Source: Rhizobium sp. Root1212 (GTDB taxonomy: Bacteria; Pseudomonadota; Alphaproteobacteria; Rhizobiales; Rhizobiaceae). From it: a stretch of 64,000 nt of DNA. Location: contig NZ_LMDA01000001.1 in assembly GCF_001424985.1 (NCBI RefSeq), forward strand, positions 310,001 through 374,000, given 5' to 3'. Position 1 is the stretch's first letter. The number at the start of each line of letters is the position of its first letter. The position numbers and the translations under genes were made by a program. Under the pieces are notes generated by a model. It made no database searches. It was not told the origin of the DNA and worked only from the letters and a program-made list of their open reading frames with translations. Below are positions 32,833 through 42,354 of the stretch, piece by piece.

Positions 32833-35300
32833 CGGCGCCCTCCATCGGTTTCGGCCGGATCATCCGGCCGCCGCAAGGCCCCTGCCCGCACACGGATCAG
32901 CGACAGGATCGACAGCGCCGCCACCATCACCACGGCGATTTCGCCGAGCGTATCGGTGCCGCGAAAATCGACGATGATGACGTTGACGATATTGCCGCCA
33001 TGGGCGAGCGGCTTGGAGAAGCGCTCGAAGAAATCCGACAGCGACGAATCGAACGGCGCCTCCGTGACCTTCATCAGGAACAACATCATGCCGAGGCCGC
33101 AGGCGATGGCGATCGCCGCATCCGGCAGCACCTGCGAAAGCGGTCGCCTGTCGGAGGGGGACAACCGCAGCCGCGTCATCACCAGCGTCAGGATGACGAC
33201 CGAGAGCGTCTCGACCATAAACTGGGTGAAGGCGAGATCGGGCGCGCCGTAAAGCAGGAAGATCATCGCCACGGCAAAGCCCTGGATGCCCAGGGATACG
33301 ATCGCCGTCAGCCGGTTTTTGGCCAGTACCACCGCCGGCAGGCCGATGACCGCAAGCAGGATGATGGCAAGCTCATGCCAGGGAATATGGGCCGGAAACA
33401 GCGGCGCGCGGGCGAACTCGCCATAGACGGCCGGCGGCACCAGCAGCACCAGCGCCAGAAGCACGAAGGTCACCGTCATATAGCTGTCGAGCCGGCCCGG
33501 CTGCAGACGTCTGGTGACGCCGACGGAAAACCGAACAAGCCCGGCAATCGCCTGATCGAACCCCCGATCCGGCCCCCAGCCGAGGATATCGAGCCCCTTC
33601 GCCACGCCGGCCCTGATACGGGCGAGCACAAGATAAAAGCCGACGCCGATGGCGATGGTCACCAGCGACAGGGCCAGCGGCAGGCTCCAGTGCGGCACGG
33701 GCAGCAGATCGATCACATGCGTCTCACCGGCCACCGCCGATGCCATCGGCGAGGAAATGGCGGCGTGGAAGGCAGGGGCAAACAATGCCGTCAGCAGCCC
33801 GCCCAGCGCCATGAGAGCCGGCCCGAGCCACAGCAGCACCGGCGGGTCATGCGGTTCTCCCTTCTCCCCAACGGGGAGAAGGTGCCCGGAGGGCGGATGA
33901 GGGGGTGTTGCCACTTGCTCCGAGCCAGCCGTCCCCCTCATCCGGCTCTTCGAGCCACCTTCTCCCCGTTGGGGAGAAGGGAGAACCGGCCCGACAAACG
34001 GCTTCAACGCGACCGCGAAAGCAACGGCAAACATCAGCGCGTTGCCGAGCACCGCCGCCGCGCAGGCAAGCATCAGCGCTGAATCACCCGCCGTCAGCGC
34101 GGCATAAATCTCCTCCTTGGCGACAAAGCCGAGGAAAGGCGGCAGGCCGCCCATGGAAAGTGCCGCCACCATGGCGATGGCGAAGGTCAGCGGCATGGCG
34201 CGGGCGAGGCCGGCGAGCTTGGTCAGGTTGCGCGTGCCGGTCTCGTGGTCGATGATGCCGGCCACCATGAACAGCGCCCCCTTGAACAGCGCATGCGCCA
34301 CCAGATAGAGCACAGCCGCATCGATGGCCCGTTCGCTGCCGAGCCCCGTCAGCATCACCAGCAGACCGAGCGAGGCCATGGTCGTATAGGCGAGCATCAT
34401 CTTCAGATCGACGTGGCGGACGGCAAGAACCGCCCCAAAAACCAGCGTCACCCCGCCGAAGAGCGGCAGGATCGTCTCCCACAGAACGGTGCCGCCCATG
34501 ACCGGAAACAGCCGCATCACGAGATAGACGCCGGCCTTCACCATGGTCGCCGAGTGCAGGTAGGCGGACACCGGCGTCGGTGCTTCCATGGCGTTGGGCA
34601 GCCAGAAATGGAAGGGAAACTGTGCCGACTTGGTAAAGGCGCCGCCGAGGATCAGCACGAGGATAACCGGATAGAGCGGCGCGGAGCGGAGCGTTTCGCC
34701 CGACGCCAGAAGCCCCGAGAGATCGGCGATGCCGGTGATATTCCAGATCATCAGCAGCCCGGCGAGCAGGCTCAAGCCCCCGCCGCCGGTGACCACCAGC
34801 GCCTGAAACGCGGCCCGGCGCGCGGCCGTGCGTTCATGCTCGAAGCCGATCAGCAGGAAGGAGGTGATCGAGGTCAGCTCCCAGTAGACGAAGAGCGAAA
34901 ACAGGCTGTCGGACACGACGACGCCGAGCATCGAGCCCATGAACAGCAGGATATAGGCGAAGAACCGCCCCTGCTGCGCATGCCCCTTCAGATAGCCGCC
35001 TGCATAAAGCACGATCAGCGTGCCGATGCCGGAGATCATGAGGGCGAAAGTCAGCGACAGCCCGTCGATCAGCCAGGAGAAGCGAAGCCCGAGAGAGGGT
35101 ATCCAGTCATAGCCCTCGGCGGTAGTTCCGCCACCCGCGACATCAGCGGAAAATCGGGTGAAATGCAGAAAGATTCCGGCCGGCACAAGCGCCAGCAGCC
35201 AGGCCGCCCGATGCCCCAGAAGCCGCGTCGCCAACGGCGCGAGCGCCGCGGCAATAAAGGGCGACAACAGGACAAAAAAGGTCAGGCTCGTGGCCGGCAT
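32829..35300 (-). CDS. mrpA: Cation/proton antiporter subunit A with an in-frame repeat insertion
   Basis: An 823-residue MrpA/MnhA/PhaA subunit, NuoL-like. It has about 20 membrane helices; the N-terminal antiporter domain has [36 protein letters not shown] and [24 protein letters not shown]; a C-terminal DUF4040/MrpB-like part includes [21 protein letters not shown] and [15 protein letters not shown]. Residues about 438-483 ([18 protein letters not shown] through [11 protein letters not shown]) are the translated class I repeat at 33853-33987, exactly 135 bases (45 codons). Mrp complexes export Na+ or K+ in exchange for protons and support pH and salt tolerance and, in S. meliloti, symbiosis. 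First gene of the operon. Confidence 0.95.
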   Translation of the reverse strand: MPATSLTFFVLLSPFIAAALAPLATRLLGHRAAWLLALVPAGIFLHFTRFSADVAGGGTTAEGYDWIPSLGLRFSWLIDGLSLTFALMISGIGTLIVLYAGGYLKGHAQQGRFFAYILLFMGSMLGVVVSDSLFSLFVYWELTSITSFLLIGFEHERTAARRAAFQALVVTGGGGLSLLAGLLMIWNITGIADLSGLLASGETLRSAPLYPVILVLILGGAFTKSAQFPFHFWLPNAMEAPTPVSAYLHSATMVKAGVYLVMRLFPVMGGTVLWETILPLFGGVTLVFGAVLAVRHVDLKMMLAYTTMASLGLLVMLTGLGSERAIDAAVLYLVAHALFKGALFMVAGIIDHETGTRNLTKLAGLARAMPLTFAIAMVAALSMGGLPPFLGFVAKEEIYAALTAGDSALMLACAAAVLGNALMFAVAFAVALKPFVGPVLPSPQRGEGGSKSRMRGTAGSEQVATPPHPPSGHLLPVGEKGEPHDPPVLLWLGPALMALGGLLTALFAPAFHAAISSPMASAVAGETHVIDLLPVPHWSLPLALSLVTIAIGVGFYLVLARIRAGVAKGLDILGWGPDRGFDQAIAGLVRFSVGVTRRLQPGRLDSYMTVTFVLLALVLLVPPAVYGEFARAPLFPAHIPWHELAIILLAVIGLPAVVLAKNRLTAIVSLGIQGFAVAMIFLLYGAPDLAFTQFMVETLSVVILTLVMTRLRLSPSDRRPLSQVLPDAAIAIACGLGMMLFLMKVTEAPFDSSLSDFFERFSKPLAHGGNIVNVIIVDFRGTDTLGEIAVVMVAALSILSLIRVRAGALRRPDDPAETDGGRR
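33853..33987. repeat. Class I palindromic repeat inside mrpA, perfect 30-base arms
   Basis: Arms 33853-33882 (ggttctcccttctccccaac start) and 33958-33987 are perfect inverted copies of each other over 30 bases; the core holds cgagccagccg as in 7854-7973. Total length 135 bases, read in frame by mrpA. Confidence 0.93.
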
Positions 35301-35406
35301 CTATCTGAAATGTCCCCTCTATGCCTCGACGGCCAATACCGCCGGCCCTCAAGGGATAGGATAGGGGGACGCCGAGTTCAAGGAAAACCGGCGGCTTTCC
35401 ACCGGA

Positions 35407-36066
35407 TCAGATCACACCGCCGCTGATGCAGGTCACCACCGCGCCGTAATGGACCGCAGCGGCGGCGACGACGAAGCCGTGCCAGATCGCATTCTGGAAG
35501 CGCAGCTTTTCCCAGACATGGAAGATCACGCCCAGCGAATAGATGACGCCGCCGATGACGATCAGCGCCAGCGTGAGAGGGCTGAGCTTCGCCAGCAGCG
35601 GTTCGGCCGCAAACACGCCGCTCCAGCCCATGGCGAGGTAAAGCGCAATCGCCAGCCTGTCGAAGCGGCCGGGAAAGACGCATTTGATGAAAACCCCGAA
35701 AAGCGCGATCGCCCAGATGAAGATCAGCATGCCGAATAGGAAGGGATCGGTCCAGCCGCGCTGCAGGAAGGGAGTGTAGGTCGCCGCGATCAGGATGAAG
35801 ATCGAGGAATGATCGAAGCGCCGCAGCCAGCCCTTGGTTTTAGAAACCGGCCAGAGATTGTACATAAGAGAGACCGACAGCGTCGTCACCAGTCCCGCGC
35901 CATAGATGCAGGCGGCAGCCAGCTGGCCGGCGGAGGCCCAGACGGTGGCGTAGAAGATCAGCGCAGTGACGCCGACCAGCGCAAAGACCAGCCCGATGCC
36001 GTGGACGACGCCGTCGGCAATCAGCTCCGACCTGTCATAGTTCCACTTCACGCCGGGTATCTGCAT
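35407..36066 (-). CDS. Hemolysin III (PAQR) family membrane protein
   Basis: A 219-residue protein with seven predicted membrane helices. Conserved PAQR/YqfA marks: SELIADGVVHGIGLVFALVG near the N-terminus with the first histidine, FDHSSIFILIAATYTPFL, and the C-terminal FHVWEKLRFQNAIWHGFVV and HYGAVV histidines that bind zinc in this fold. ATG 36066 has GAAGGAA upstream. The name hemolysin III is historical; a membrane hydrolase or stress role is more likely. Confidence 0.93.
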   Translation of the reverse strand: MQIPGVKWNYDRSELIADGVVHGIGLVFALVGVTALIFYATVWASAGQLAAACIYGAGLVTTLSVSLMYNLWPVSKTKGWLRRFDHSSIFILIAATYTPFLQRGWTDPFLFGMLIFIWAIALFGVFIKCVFPGRFDRLAIALYLAMGWSGVFAAEPLLAKLSPLTLALIVIGGVIYSLGVIFHVWEKLRFQNAIWHGFVVAAAAVHYGAVVTCISGGVI

Positions 36067-36294
36067 CGGGTTCCTTCTCTTTTCTCCCGGAGACCGGGCC
36101 TGCAATCATGCCTAATCTGCCACAGGCGAAGTTACCGAAACAACATCAACCGGCGATGACAGCATCAAGAATTGAAACAAGGCGAAACCGTATGCGCCTG
36201 TTTTTCGCGGCGAAGCGAAGACCCCGCTGTTTCCCCGGTGACTTGCACGGCCTGCGGTTTTCACCACAATACCGTCAGAACGTGGGGAAATATC

Positions 36295-37665
36295 ATGGTC
36301 AGAAACGCCAAACGGTTTGCAACGGCACTGGCGCTTGCCGGGCTTGCGGCGCAGATGGGGCTCGATGTCGCCGCGGCGCAGAGCCAGCCGGGCGCCTATC
36401 CCGCCCCCGCCGCCTCCGCCCCGCCGGCCGCCAACAAGCGCGATGCCAGTTCCGCCGACACCGTCAAGCCGCTGACGCCGCATGTGGTGCGCGTCGGAGC
36501 CGATCCCTGCGATACACTGGCGGCCGATCCGCTCGATCATGACCGGGTCACGGCGATCCCGGCGGTCGAATTCTCAAGCCTCGACGGGGCAAAGGCGCTT
36601 GCAGCCTGCGAGGCCGCGAACCGCACGAAACCCAACACCCTGCGCTTCATCTATCAATACGGCCGCGCCAAGGAGAAGATGCAGGATTATGTCGGGGCGC
36701 TGGCGCTCTATCGCCGCGCTGCCGATCGCGGCTACCCCGCCGCCTATGCCGCCGTCGCCTATGCCTACGACAATGGCGAGGGCATCGCGCAGGATGCGAC
36801 GGAAGCGTTGCGCTGGTACCGCGAGGCGGCCGGCCGCAACAATGCCTGGGCGATGTTCAACGTCGCCTATTTCTACGATTCCGGCCGCGGCGTGCCGGAG
36901 GACGATGCAGCCGCCCTCGAATGGTATCGCCGCTCGGCCGATGGCGGCAACACCCGCGCCATGAACGATGCCGGCTTCCTGCTCGAAACCAGCAACACCG
37001 TGCCGCGCGACATAGCGGCGGCCCGCGGCTGGTATCTGCGCGCCGCCGAAGCCGGCAATGTGGTCGGCATGGCCAACATCGCCAATTTCATGCTGAACGG
37101 CATCGGCGGCCCGGCCGATCTGCCCGGCGCGCTCACATGGTACGAAACGGCCGAAAAATACGGCAACGCCGATGCCATCAACGGTCTCGGCTATATGTAT
37201 TATTCCGGCCTCGGCGTCGAAAAGGACGTGGCAAAGGGCATGGAGCTTTACCGCCGCGCCGCCGACGCGGGGAACGCCACGGCGCTTACCAATATCGGCT
37301 TTGCCTACGAGACCGGCGAAGGCGAAGTGCAGGACTACAGCCAGGCGCTCGACTATTACCGCCGAGCGGCCGACGGCGGCGATGCCATCGCCTTCAACAA
37401 CATCGCCAATTTCTACGATAAGGGTCTCGGCATCGATGCCGATGCGGCGCAAGCGGCCGAATGGATGGAAAAGGCGCTGCGCCACGGCGCCGGTTTCAGC
37501 CGCGACCAGATGCGCGACAACAGCGGCAACTGGTCGTCGGGCTTCCGCAAGGCGCTGCAACGGCGGCTGCGCGATCAGCTCATCTACACCGGCCCCATCG
37601 ACGGCGGCTTCGGGCCGCGCACGCAGGAAGCGATCGACAAGATCTACGGGGTGCGGGTGGATTGA
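36295..37665 (+). CDS. Sel1-repeat periplasmic protein with peptidoglycan-binding C-terminus
   Basis: A 456-residue exported protein (signal peptide around FATALALAGLAAQMGLDVAAAQ). From about residue 105 onward there are seven to eight Sel1 repeats (e.g. ALALYRRAADRGYPAAYAAVAYAYDNGEGI, GALTWYETAEKYGNADAINGLGYMYYSGLGV, QALDYYRRAADGGDAIAFNNIANFYDKG). It ends with a short PG_binding-like module (LRDQLIYTGPIDGGFGPRTQ). Probably scaffolds at the cell wall. The ATG was placed by the signal peptide. Confidence 0.88.
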   Translation: MVRNAKRFATALALAGLAAQMGLDVAAAQSQPGAYPAPAASAPPAANKRDASSADTVKPLTPHVVRVGADPCDTLAADPLDHDRVTAIPAVEFSSLDGAKALAACEAANRTKPNTLRFIYQYGRAKEKMQDYVGALALYRRAADRGYPAAYAAVAYAYDNGEGIAQDATEALRWYREAAGRNNAWAMFNVAYFYDSGRGVPEDDAAALEWYRRSADGGNTRAMNDAGFLLETSNTVPRDIAAARGWYLRAAEAGNVVGMANIANFMLNGIGGPADLPGALTWYETAEKYGNADAINGLGYMYYSGLGVEKDVAKGMELYRRAADAGNATALTNIGFAYETGEGEVQDYSQALDYYRRAADGGDAIAFNNIANFYDKGLGIDADAAQAAEWMEKALRHGAGFSRDQMRDNSGNWSSGFRKALQRRLRDQLIYTGPIDGGFGPRTQEAIDKIYGVRVD

Positions 37666-37696
37666 GGGCGGCGACGGCGTTTGCCGCACCATCCAT

Positions 37697-38119
37697 TCAC
37701 CGGTCGATTAGCACCGCACATTTGCAATGGCTGGCCACGCGGCTGGCGGTGGAGCCGATGAAATAATCGATCATGCCCGGACGATGCGAGGCGATGATCA
37801 CCAGATCGGCATTTTCATCCTCGGCGAAGGTGTTGATCACGCCGGCAGCACCGCCGATGCGGATTTCGACGCGGCCCGGTACATTGTGCTTGGCCTTCAG
37901 CTCCTTCAACGTCTTTTCGGCGTGGTCGCGCGAGGCGTCGATCACTTCGAGCGGGAAATCGACGATCATGTAGCCCTGGGCATAGGCATTCAGGTCCTCG
38001 ACGACATTGAGGAGAATGATCTCGCCGCCGGTATCGAGCAGCGATTTTGCCCGTTCGAGGACGGCTTCCCCGTGCTCCAGCTGATCCATGGCAATCGGCA
38101 CGACGATCTTGGAATACAT
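37697..38119 (-). CDS. Universal stress protein (UspA family)
   Basis: A 140-residue UspA protein: MYSKIVVPIAMDQLEHGEAVL, GGEIILLNVVEDL, and the ATP-binding C-terminus DLVIIASHRPGMIDYFIGST followed by ASHCKCAVLI. AGGAG lies 6 bases before the ATG. Cytoplasmic stress protein; no clear EcfG site was found upstream. Confidence 0.93.
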   Translation of the reverse strand: MYSKIVVPIAMDQLEHGEAVLERAKSLLDTGGEIILLNVVEDLNAYAQGYMIVDFPLEVIDASRDHAEKTLKELKAKHNVPGRVEIRIGGAAGVINTFAEDENADLVIIASHRPGMIDYFIGSTASRVASHCKCAVLIDR

Positions 38120-38376
38120 CACATTCTCCTTTGCTTGCCGCGACGGATGCGGCCTGACAGCGGAACACACGTTGTCCGCTCCTTCTCTTCTACCAAGAGA
38201 ATCCGCCTGCCCGTGTTGATGCAGGTCAAGCCGAGTATAAGGCCGGATTTGCAACTGGAACAAGCGGTTATGATCGTGAACGATCGTCTTCAAACAGAGA
38301 ACGATCCATCTCCAATCCCGGCTCTTTCGCCGGCTTGGCCGAAAGGCCATATTCGGCTCGATAAAAGGACAAGCCG

Positions 38377-39330
38377 ATGACAGACCTCGACAGACGCGAT
38401 TTCCTCAAGGCCTCGGCCGCCGCCCTTGCCGCGACCGGCGTCCCGAAGACCGCAAGCGCAGAAAGCACCCCGATGACCGACCCGACCCACGCGATCGACA
38501 TGCCCGCCTATATCGATCATTCGCACCTTGTCGTGCGCGACCTGCCGATGATTTCCGCCTGGTATCAGCAGATCATGGGGCTGAAGCCGATCGAAAAGAC
38601 GGCATCCGGCGAAGTGCTCGGCGTTGGCGGCCATCCGCTCCTGACGCTGACCACCGAAGGCAACGCCGCCTTTGCGCCGCGCAACGCGCCGGGCTTGTTC
38701 CACACCGCCTTCCTGATGCCGGACAGGCTCGAGCTTGGCCGCTGGCTCGCCCATATCGCCCACAACAACGTGCCCTTGCAGGGCGCCTCCGACCATCTGG
38801 TGAGCGAGGCGATCTATCTCGGCGACCCCGAAGGCAACGGCATCGAGGTCTATCGCGACCGCCCGCGGGAGGAATGGGATTACCAGCCGGACGGCATGGT
38901 GAAGATGGCGACGCTGCCGCTCGATCTGCAGGCGATCTACGACGCCGCGCCGAAGGACAAATGGGACGGCATGCCGGACGGCACCGCCATCGGCCACATC
39001 CACCTGCAGGTGTCGAATATCCCGGAAGCCAACACGTTCTTCCGCGATGTGCTCGGGCTGGACCTGATGGCGACCTATCCGGGCGCCAGCTTCTTCGCAT
39101 CGGGCCGGTATCACCACCATATCGGCGCCAATATCTGGAATTCGCGTGGTGCGCCGAAGCGTGCGGAGAATATGACGGGATTGTCGGACTACACGATCCG
39201 GTTCAATGACCCGGTGAAGCTGCAATCCGCATTGGCCGCGCTGGAGAAGCTGGAAATTCCGGTGACGCGTTCTGGCGACAGGTATTCGCTGGTGGACCCG
39301 TGGGGGATCGGGTTGAAGCTGGAGGCATAG
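38377..39330 (+). CDS. VOC family dioxygenase-like protein with Tat-like leader
   Basis: A 317-residue protein with two vicinal-oxygen-chelate modules (residues about 45-170 and 195-310). Metal ligand candidates are the His in YIDHSHLVVRDLP, the His in NAPGLFHTAFLM, the His in TAIGHIHLQVSN and the Glu in GNGIEVYRDRP. This is the catechol 2,3-dioxygenase-like (CatE/YfiE) arrangement. The N-terminal LDRRDFLKASAAALAATG is a twin-arginine-type leader (RRDFLK), unusual for this normally cytoplasmic group. Substrate unknown. Confidence 0.85.
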   Translation: MTDLDRRDFLKASAAALAATGVPKTASAESTPMTDPTHAIDMPAYIDHSHLVVRDLPMISAWYQQIMGLKPIEKTASGEVLGVGGHPLLTLTTEGNAAFAPRNAPGLFHTAFLMPDRLELGRWLAHIAHNNVPLQGASDHLVSEAIYLGDPEGNGIEVYRDRPREEWDYQPDGMVKMATLPLDLQAIYDAAPKDKWDGMPDGTAIGHIHLQVSNIPEANTFFRDVLGLDLMATYPGASFFASGRYHHHIGANIWNSRGAPKRAENMTGLSDYTIRFNDPVKLQSALAALEKLEIPVTRSGDRYSLVDPWGIGLKLEA

Positions 39331-39421
39331 GAGAGGCTGATGGATGGTCATCCTCAGCCTCGAGCCGTGGCCGTGGATCTACCTCCGTAGCTGATCGCAA
39401 AAACTCTCCCCCCAAAACGCA

Positions 39422-39449
39422 TTCGGCCCCACCGCAAGGCAGGGCCGAA
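39422..39449 (-). terminator. Hairpin after the chemoreceptor gene
   Basis: Stem ttcggccc / gggccgaa with a 12-base loop, 25 bases past the minus-strand chemoreceptor stop, followed on that strand by GCGTTTTGG. Plausible terminator with a weak T-run. Confidence 0.6.
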
Positions 39450-39473
39450 CACCATCTTCAAAACCAACCGGTA

Positions 39474-41390
39474 TTACGCCGCGTTGCGCATCCGATGCGC
39501 CATCGCCGAAAGCGCGTTGCCGCCGCCTTCCAGCTTGAACCGTGCTAGCAAGCTCTGCAACTGGCGGCTTTCTTCTGCCAGCGTTTCGCTGGCGGCCGTG
39601 GTTTCCTCGACCATGGCGGCGTTCTTCTGGGTCATCTGGTCCATATGGTTGACCGAGGTGTTGATCTCGGCCAGCGCCGTCGACTGCTCGCGCGCCGCCG
39701 TCGCGATCGATTCGACGTGATCGTTGACCCTGAGCACCAGCCGCTCGATCTCCACCAGCGCATCGCCGGTCGCCTTGACCAGCGAAACACCAGTCTCGAC
39801 TTCGCTCGCCGAAGCGCTGATCAGCGTCTTGATCTCCTTCGCCGCATTGGCGGAGCGCTGGGCAAGCTCCCGCACCTCCTGCGCCACGACCGCAAAACCA
39901 CGGCCGGCCTCACCGGCACGTGCGGCTTCCACGCCCGCGTTCAAGGCAAGCAGGTTGGTCTGGAAGGCGATCTCGTCGATGACGCCGATGATCTGGCCGA
40001 TGCGGCTGGAAGAATCCTCGATGCGGCCCATGGCGCTGACGGCGCTGCGGACGATCTCGCCCGATTTGCCGGCGCTGTCCTTGGTCTCGCGCACCATGTC
40101 GCGGGCTTCGTTGGCGCGGGTGGAAGAGGTGCGCACCGTCGCTGTGATCTCGTCGAGAGCCGCTGCCGTTTCCTCAAGCGCCGCAGCCTGCTGCTCGGTG
40201 CGCTTGGAAAGATCGTTGGCAGCGGACGACAGCTCGGCCGAGCTGTCCTTGATCGTACCGGCGGAGCCGCGCACGTTGCTCATGGTCGAGCGCAGCGTCA
40301 CCATCGTCGTGTTGACGTTGTTCTGCAGCTCGGCGAAAGCGCCCTGATAGTTGCCGTCCATGCTCTGCGACAGATCGGCATCGGCAAGGGCGGCGATGAC
40401 ACGGCGCACTTCCGAAACGGCGCTGTCGATACTGCCGACCAGCTCGTTGACGCTGCCGGCAAAGCGGTTGAGGTCGGCATTGCCGTAATCCTTGCGGATG
40501 CGGCCGGTGAAATCGCCGGCAACGGCGGAAGCGACCACCGTGCTGATGCTCGATTGCAGGTCGCTGCTGCGGGCGTGCAGCGCCTCTTCCTGGGCCTTCA
40601 TGTCGCGCATGGCGAGCGCATTGGTGCGGAACACCTCGACGGCGCGGGCCATCTCGCCGATCTCGTCCTTGCGGGTGGCATCCGCGCCGGTCTCGCCGAG
40701 ATTGCCCTCGGCCAGACGGCTCATGGCGGCGGTCAGGCCGCGCACCGGTGCCGCGATGCCGCGGCGGGCGACGAGCAGGCTGACGGCGGCGCCGAAGACG
40801 ATGCAGGCAACGACGGCAGCCGCATCGATCATCATCGCCGTGGTGGATTCGGCAAGGGCGGCGCTGCGGGCGCCGGCCAGTGCCTCGCCGGAATAAGTGC
40901 TGTATTCCTTGACGGCTGCGGTCACGACCTTCTGGCCGTCAAGTGCGACGCCGAGTGCAGCCTTGATAGCCGCGCCATCGGCCGGATTGGCGGCGGCGAC
41001 ATCGACCATCGCACGGATATTGGCGAAATAGCTGTCGAGCGTCTCGCGGATCTTGGCGAGCTGCCGGCGCTCGGTCTCGTCTGCAGTTGACTCGATCTTC
41101 GGCAGGCGGGCCAGCATTTCACCGGAGCGCTTTTCGGCCTCGGCGCGGAAATCGGCGGCCTTTTCGGGCGCGGCAGCGAGCTGGTAGGTCATGCGGCTGA
41201 TGGCGATGATATCGACGCGCAGGTCCATCGCCTCGCGGGCGACCTCCTCCTTGGCGCCGACGGAAACCATCGCCGCCTCAAGGGCCGAAATACCGCGGGC
41301 GCCGACAAGGCCGATGACCAGCGAGGACAGGCCCATCACGAAGACGACAAGGCCGATCTTCTGGAGAATGGAAAGATTGCGAAACGTCAT
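39474..41390 (-). CDS. Methyl-accepting chemotaxis protein
   Basis: A 638-residue chemoreceptor: membrane helix 1 (about residues 11-32), a periplasmic four-helix type ligand domain, membrane helix 2 (AAAVVACIVFGAAVSLLVAR, about 190-210), a HAMP domain, then a signalling domain with the invariant tip IDEIAFQTNLLALNAGVEAA and EAGRGFAVVAQEVRELAQRS. There is no C-terminal CheB/CheR pentapeptide. The ligand is not predictable. ATG 41390 has GGAG 7 bases upstream. Confidence 0.95.
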   Translation of the reverse strand: MTFRNLSILQKIGLVVFVMGLSSLVIGLVGARGISALEAAMVSVGAKEEVAREAMDLRVDIIAISRMTYQLAAAPEKAADFRAEAEKRSGEMLARLPKIESTADETERRQLAKIRETLDSYFANIRAMVDVAAANPADGAAIKAALGVALDGQKVVTAAVKEYSTYSGEALAGARSAALAESTTAMMIDAAAVVACIVFGAAVSLLVARRGIAAPVRGLTAAMSRLAEGNLGETGADATRKDEIGEMARAVEVFRTNALAMRDMKAQEEALHARSSDLQSSISTVVASAVAGDFTGRIRKDYGNADLNRFAGSVNELVGSIDSAVSEVRRVIAALADADLSQSMDGNYQGAFAELQNNVNTTMVTLRSTMSNVRGSAGTIKDSSAELSSAANDLSKRTEQQAAALEETAAALDEITATVRTSSTRANEARDMVRETKDSAGKSGEIVRSAVSAMGRIEDSSSRIGQIIGVIDEIAFQTNLLALNAGVEAARAGEAGRGFAVVAQEVRELAQRSANAAKEIKTLISASASEVETGVSLVKATGDALVEIERLVLRVNDHVESIATAAREQSTALAEINTSVNHMDQMTQKNAAMVEETTAASETLAEESRQLQSLLARFKLEGGGNALSAMAHRMRNAA

Positions 41391-41700
41391 GGACGAACTC
41401 CGGCGCGGGCCGCAGGCCCCCGCATGCTGAACGAAGATAAAGGGAAAAGGGCATGATGCCCGCAAAAGCGCTGCATTGCGCCCGATGGCCGGTAGACTCG
41501 CCCAAGCGCCCTAAATTTACGTTAAGTTCGAGAGGCTGCATGCTGCATGTGCAAAACCCGAGGCGCAGGCAAAACCCCTCCGGCGCAGACCGCGGGAGCC
41601 GTCGCCGATCGCGCGCAAACGCGCGACGGCGCCGATGACTCCTCGTGCTTCCGAAGCCTGTATCGACCATTGCGGCCGGCGGAAGGGCGTGTCCTCGCCC

Positions 41701-42177
41701 TCACTCGCCGCTAATGGCCTTTGCGATGACGTCGCCGTCGAGCTTGACCATTTTCAGCATGGCCTGGAAGGCGCGCCCTGCTGCGGCACGATCGCTGCTG
41801 CCAAGCACCTCGTACATCACCTTCGGAACGATCTGCCAGCGGACGCCCCAGCGATCCGTGATCCAGCCGCACTGCACCTCCTGCCCGCCGTTATCACGCA
41901 GCGCATCCCAGATGCGGTCGACCTCGGCCTGCGTATCGCAGACCACCGAGATGGACATGGCATGGCTGTATGGCGCCGGCTCACCGCCGTTCAGCCCGAA
42001 ATAGGCCTGGCCGTCGAGTTCGAATTCCACCGTCGCCACGCCCCCGGCCCTCGCCGCGCCGCCGTCGCTCGGATAGCGCGTGATGCGGCCCATCTTCGAA
42101 TTGGGGATCAGCGACACATAAAAATTCGCGGCCTCCTCGGCATCGTCGACATACCACAGGCAGGTTGAAACGTTCAT
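41701..42177 (-). CDS. VOC family (PhnB-like) protein
   Basis: A 158-residue protein of the 3-demethylubiquinone methyltransferase-like/PhnB VOC group: STCLWYVDDAEEAANFYVSL at the start, AYFGLNGGEP, SISVVCDTQAEVDRIWDAL, CGWITDRWGVRWQIVPKVM. Usually dimeric; the substrate is unknown. Confidence 0.9.
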   Translation of the reverse strand: MNVSTCLWYVDDAEEAANFYVSLIPNSKMGRITRYPSDGGAARAGGVATVEFELDGQAYFGLNGGEPAPYSHAMSISVVCDTQAEVDRIWDALRDNGGQEVQCGWITDRWGVRWQIVPKVMYEVLGSSDRAAAGRAFQAMLKMVKLDGDVIAKAISGE

Positions 42178-42354
42178 CGTGATCTCCTCCGTTTGTCCTC
42201 GCGGACAATGTAGGGCTTGCCGGCGAGGTGGAAAGGGGGGCGGGCGAAGAGCTTCTTTCTCACCCTCGTCGTCTTGCCTCCTCTTTTTCCTTGAACCCGC
42301 CCTGCCCCGCCTCTATCTCGAAAGCCACACTTCTCGCATCGCCGGAGACATTGC

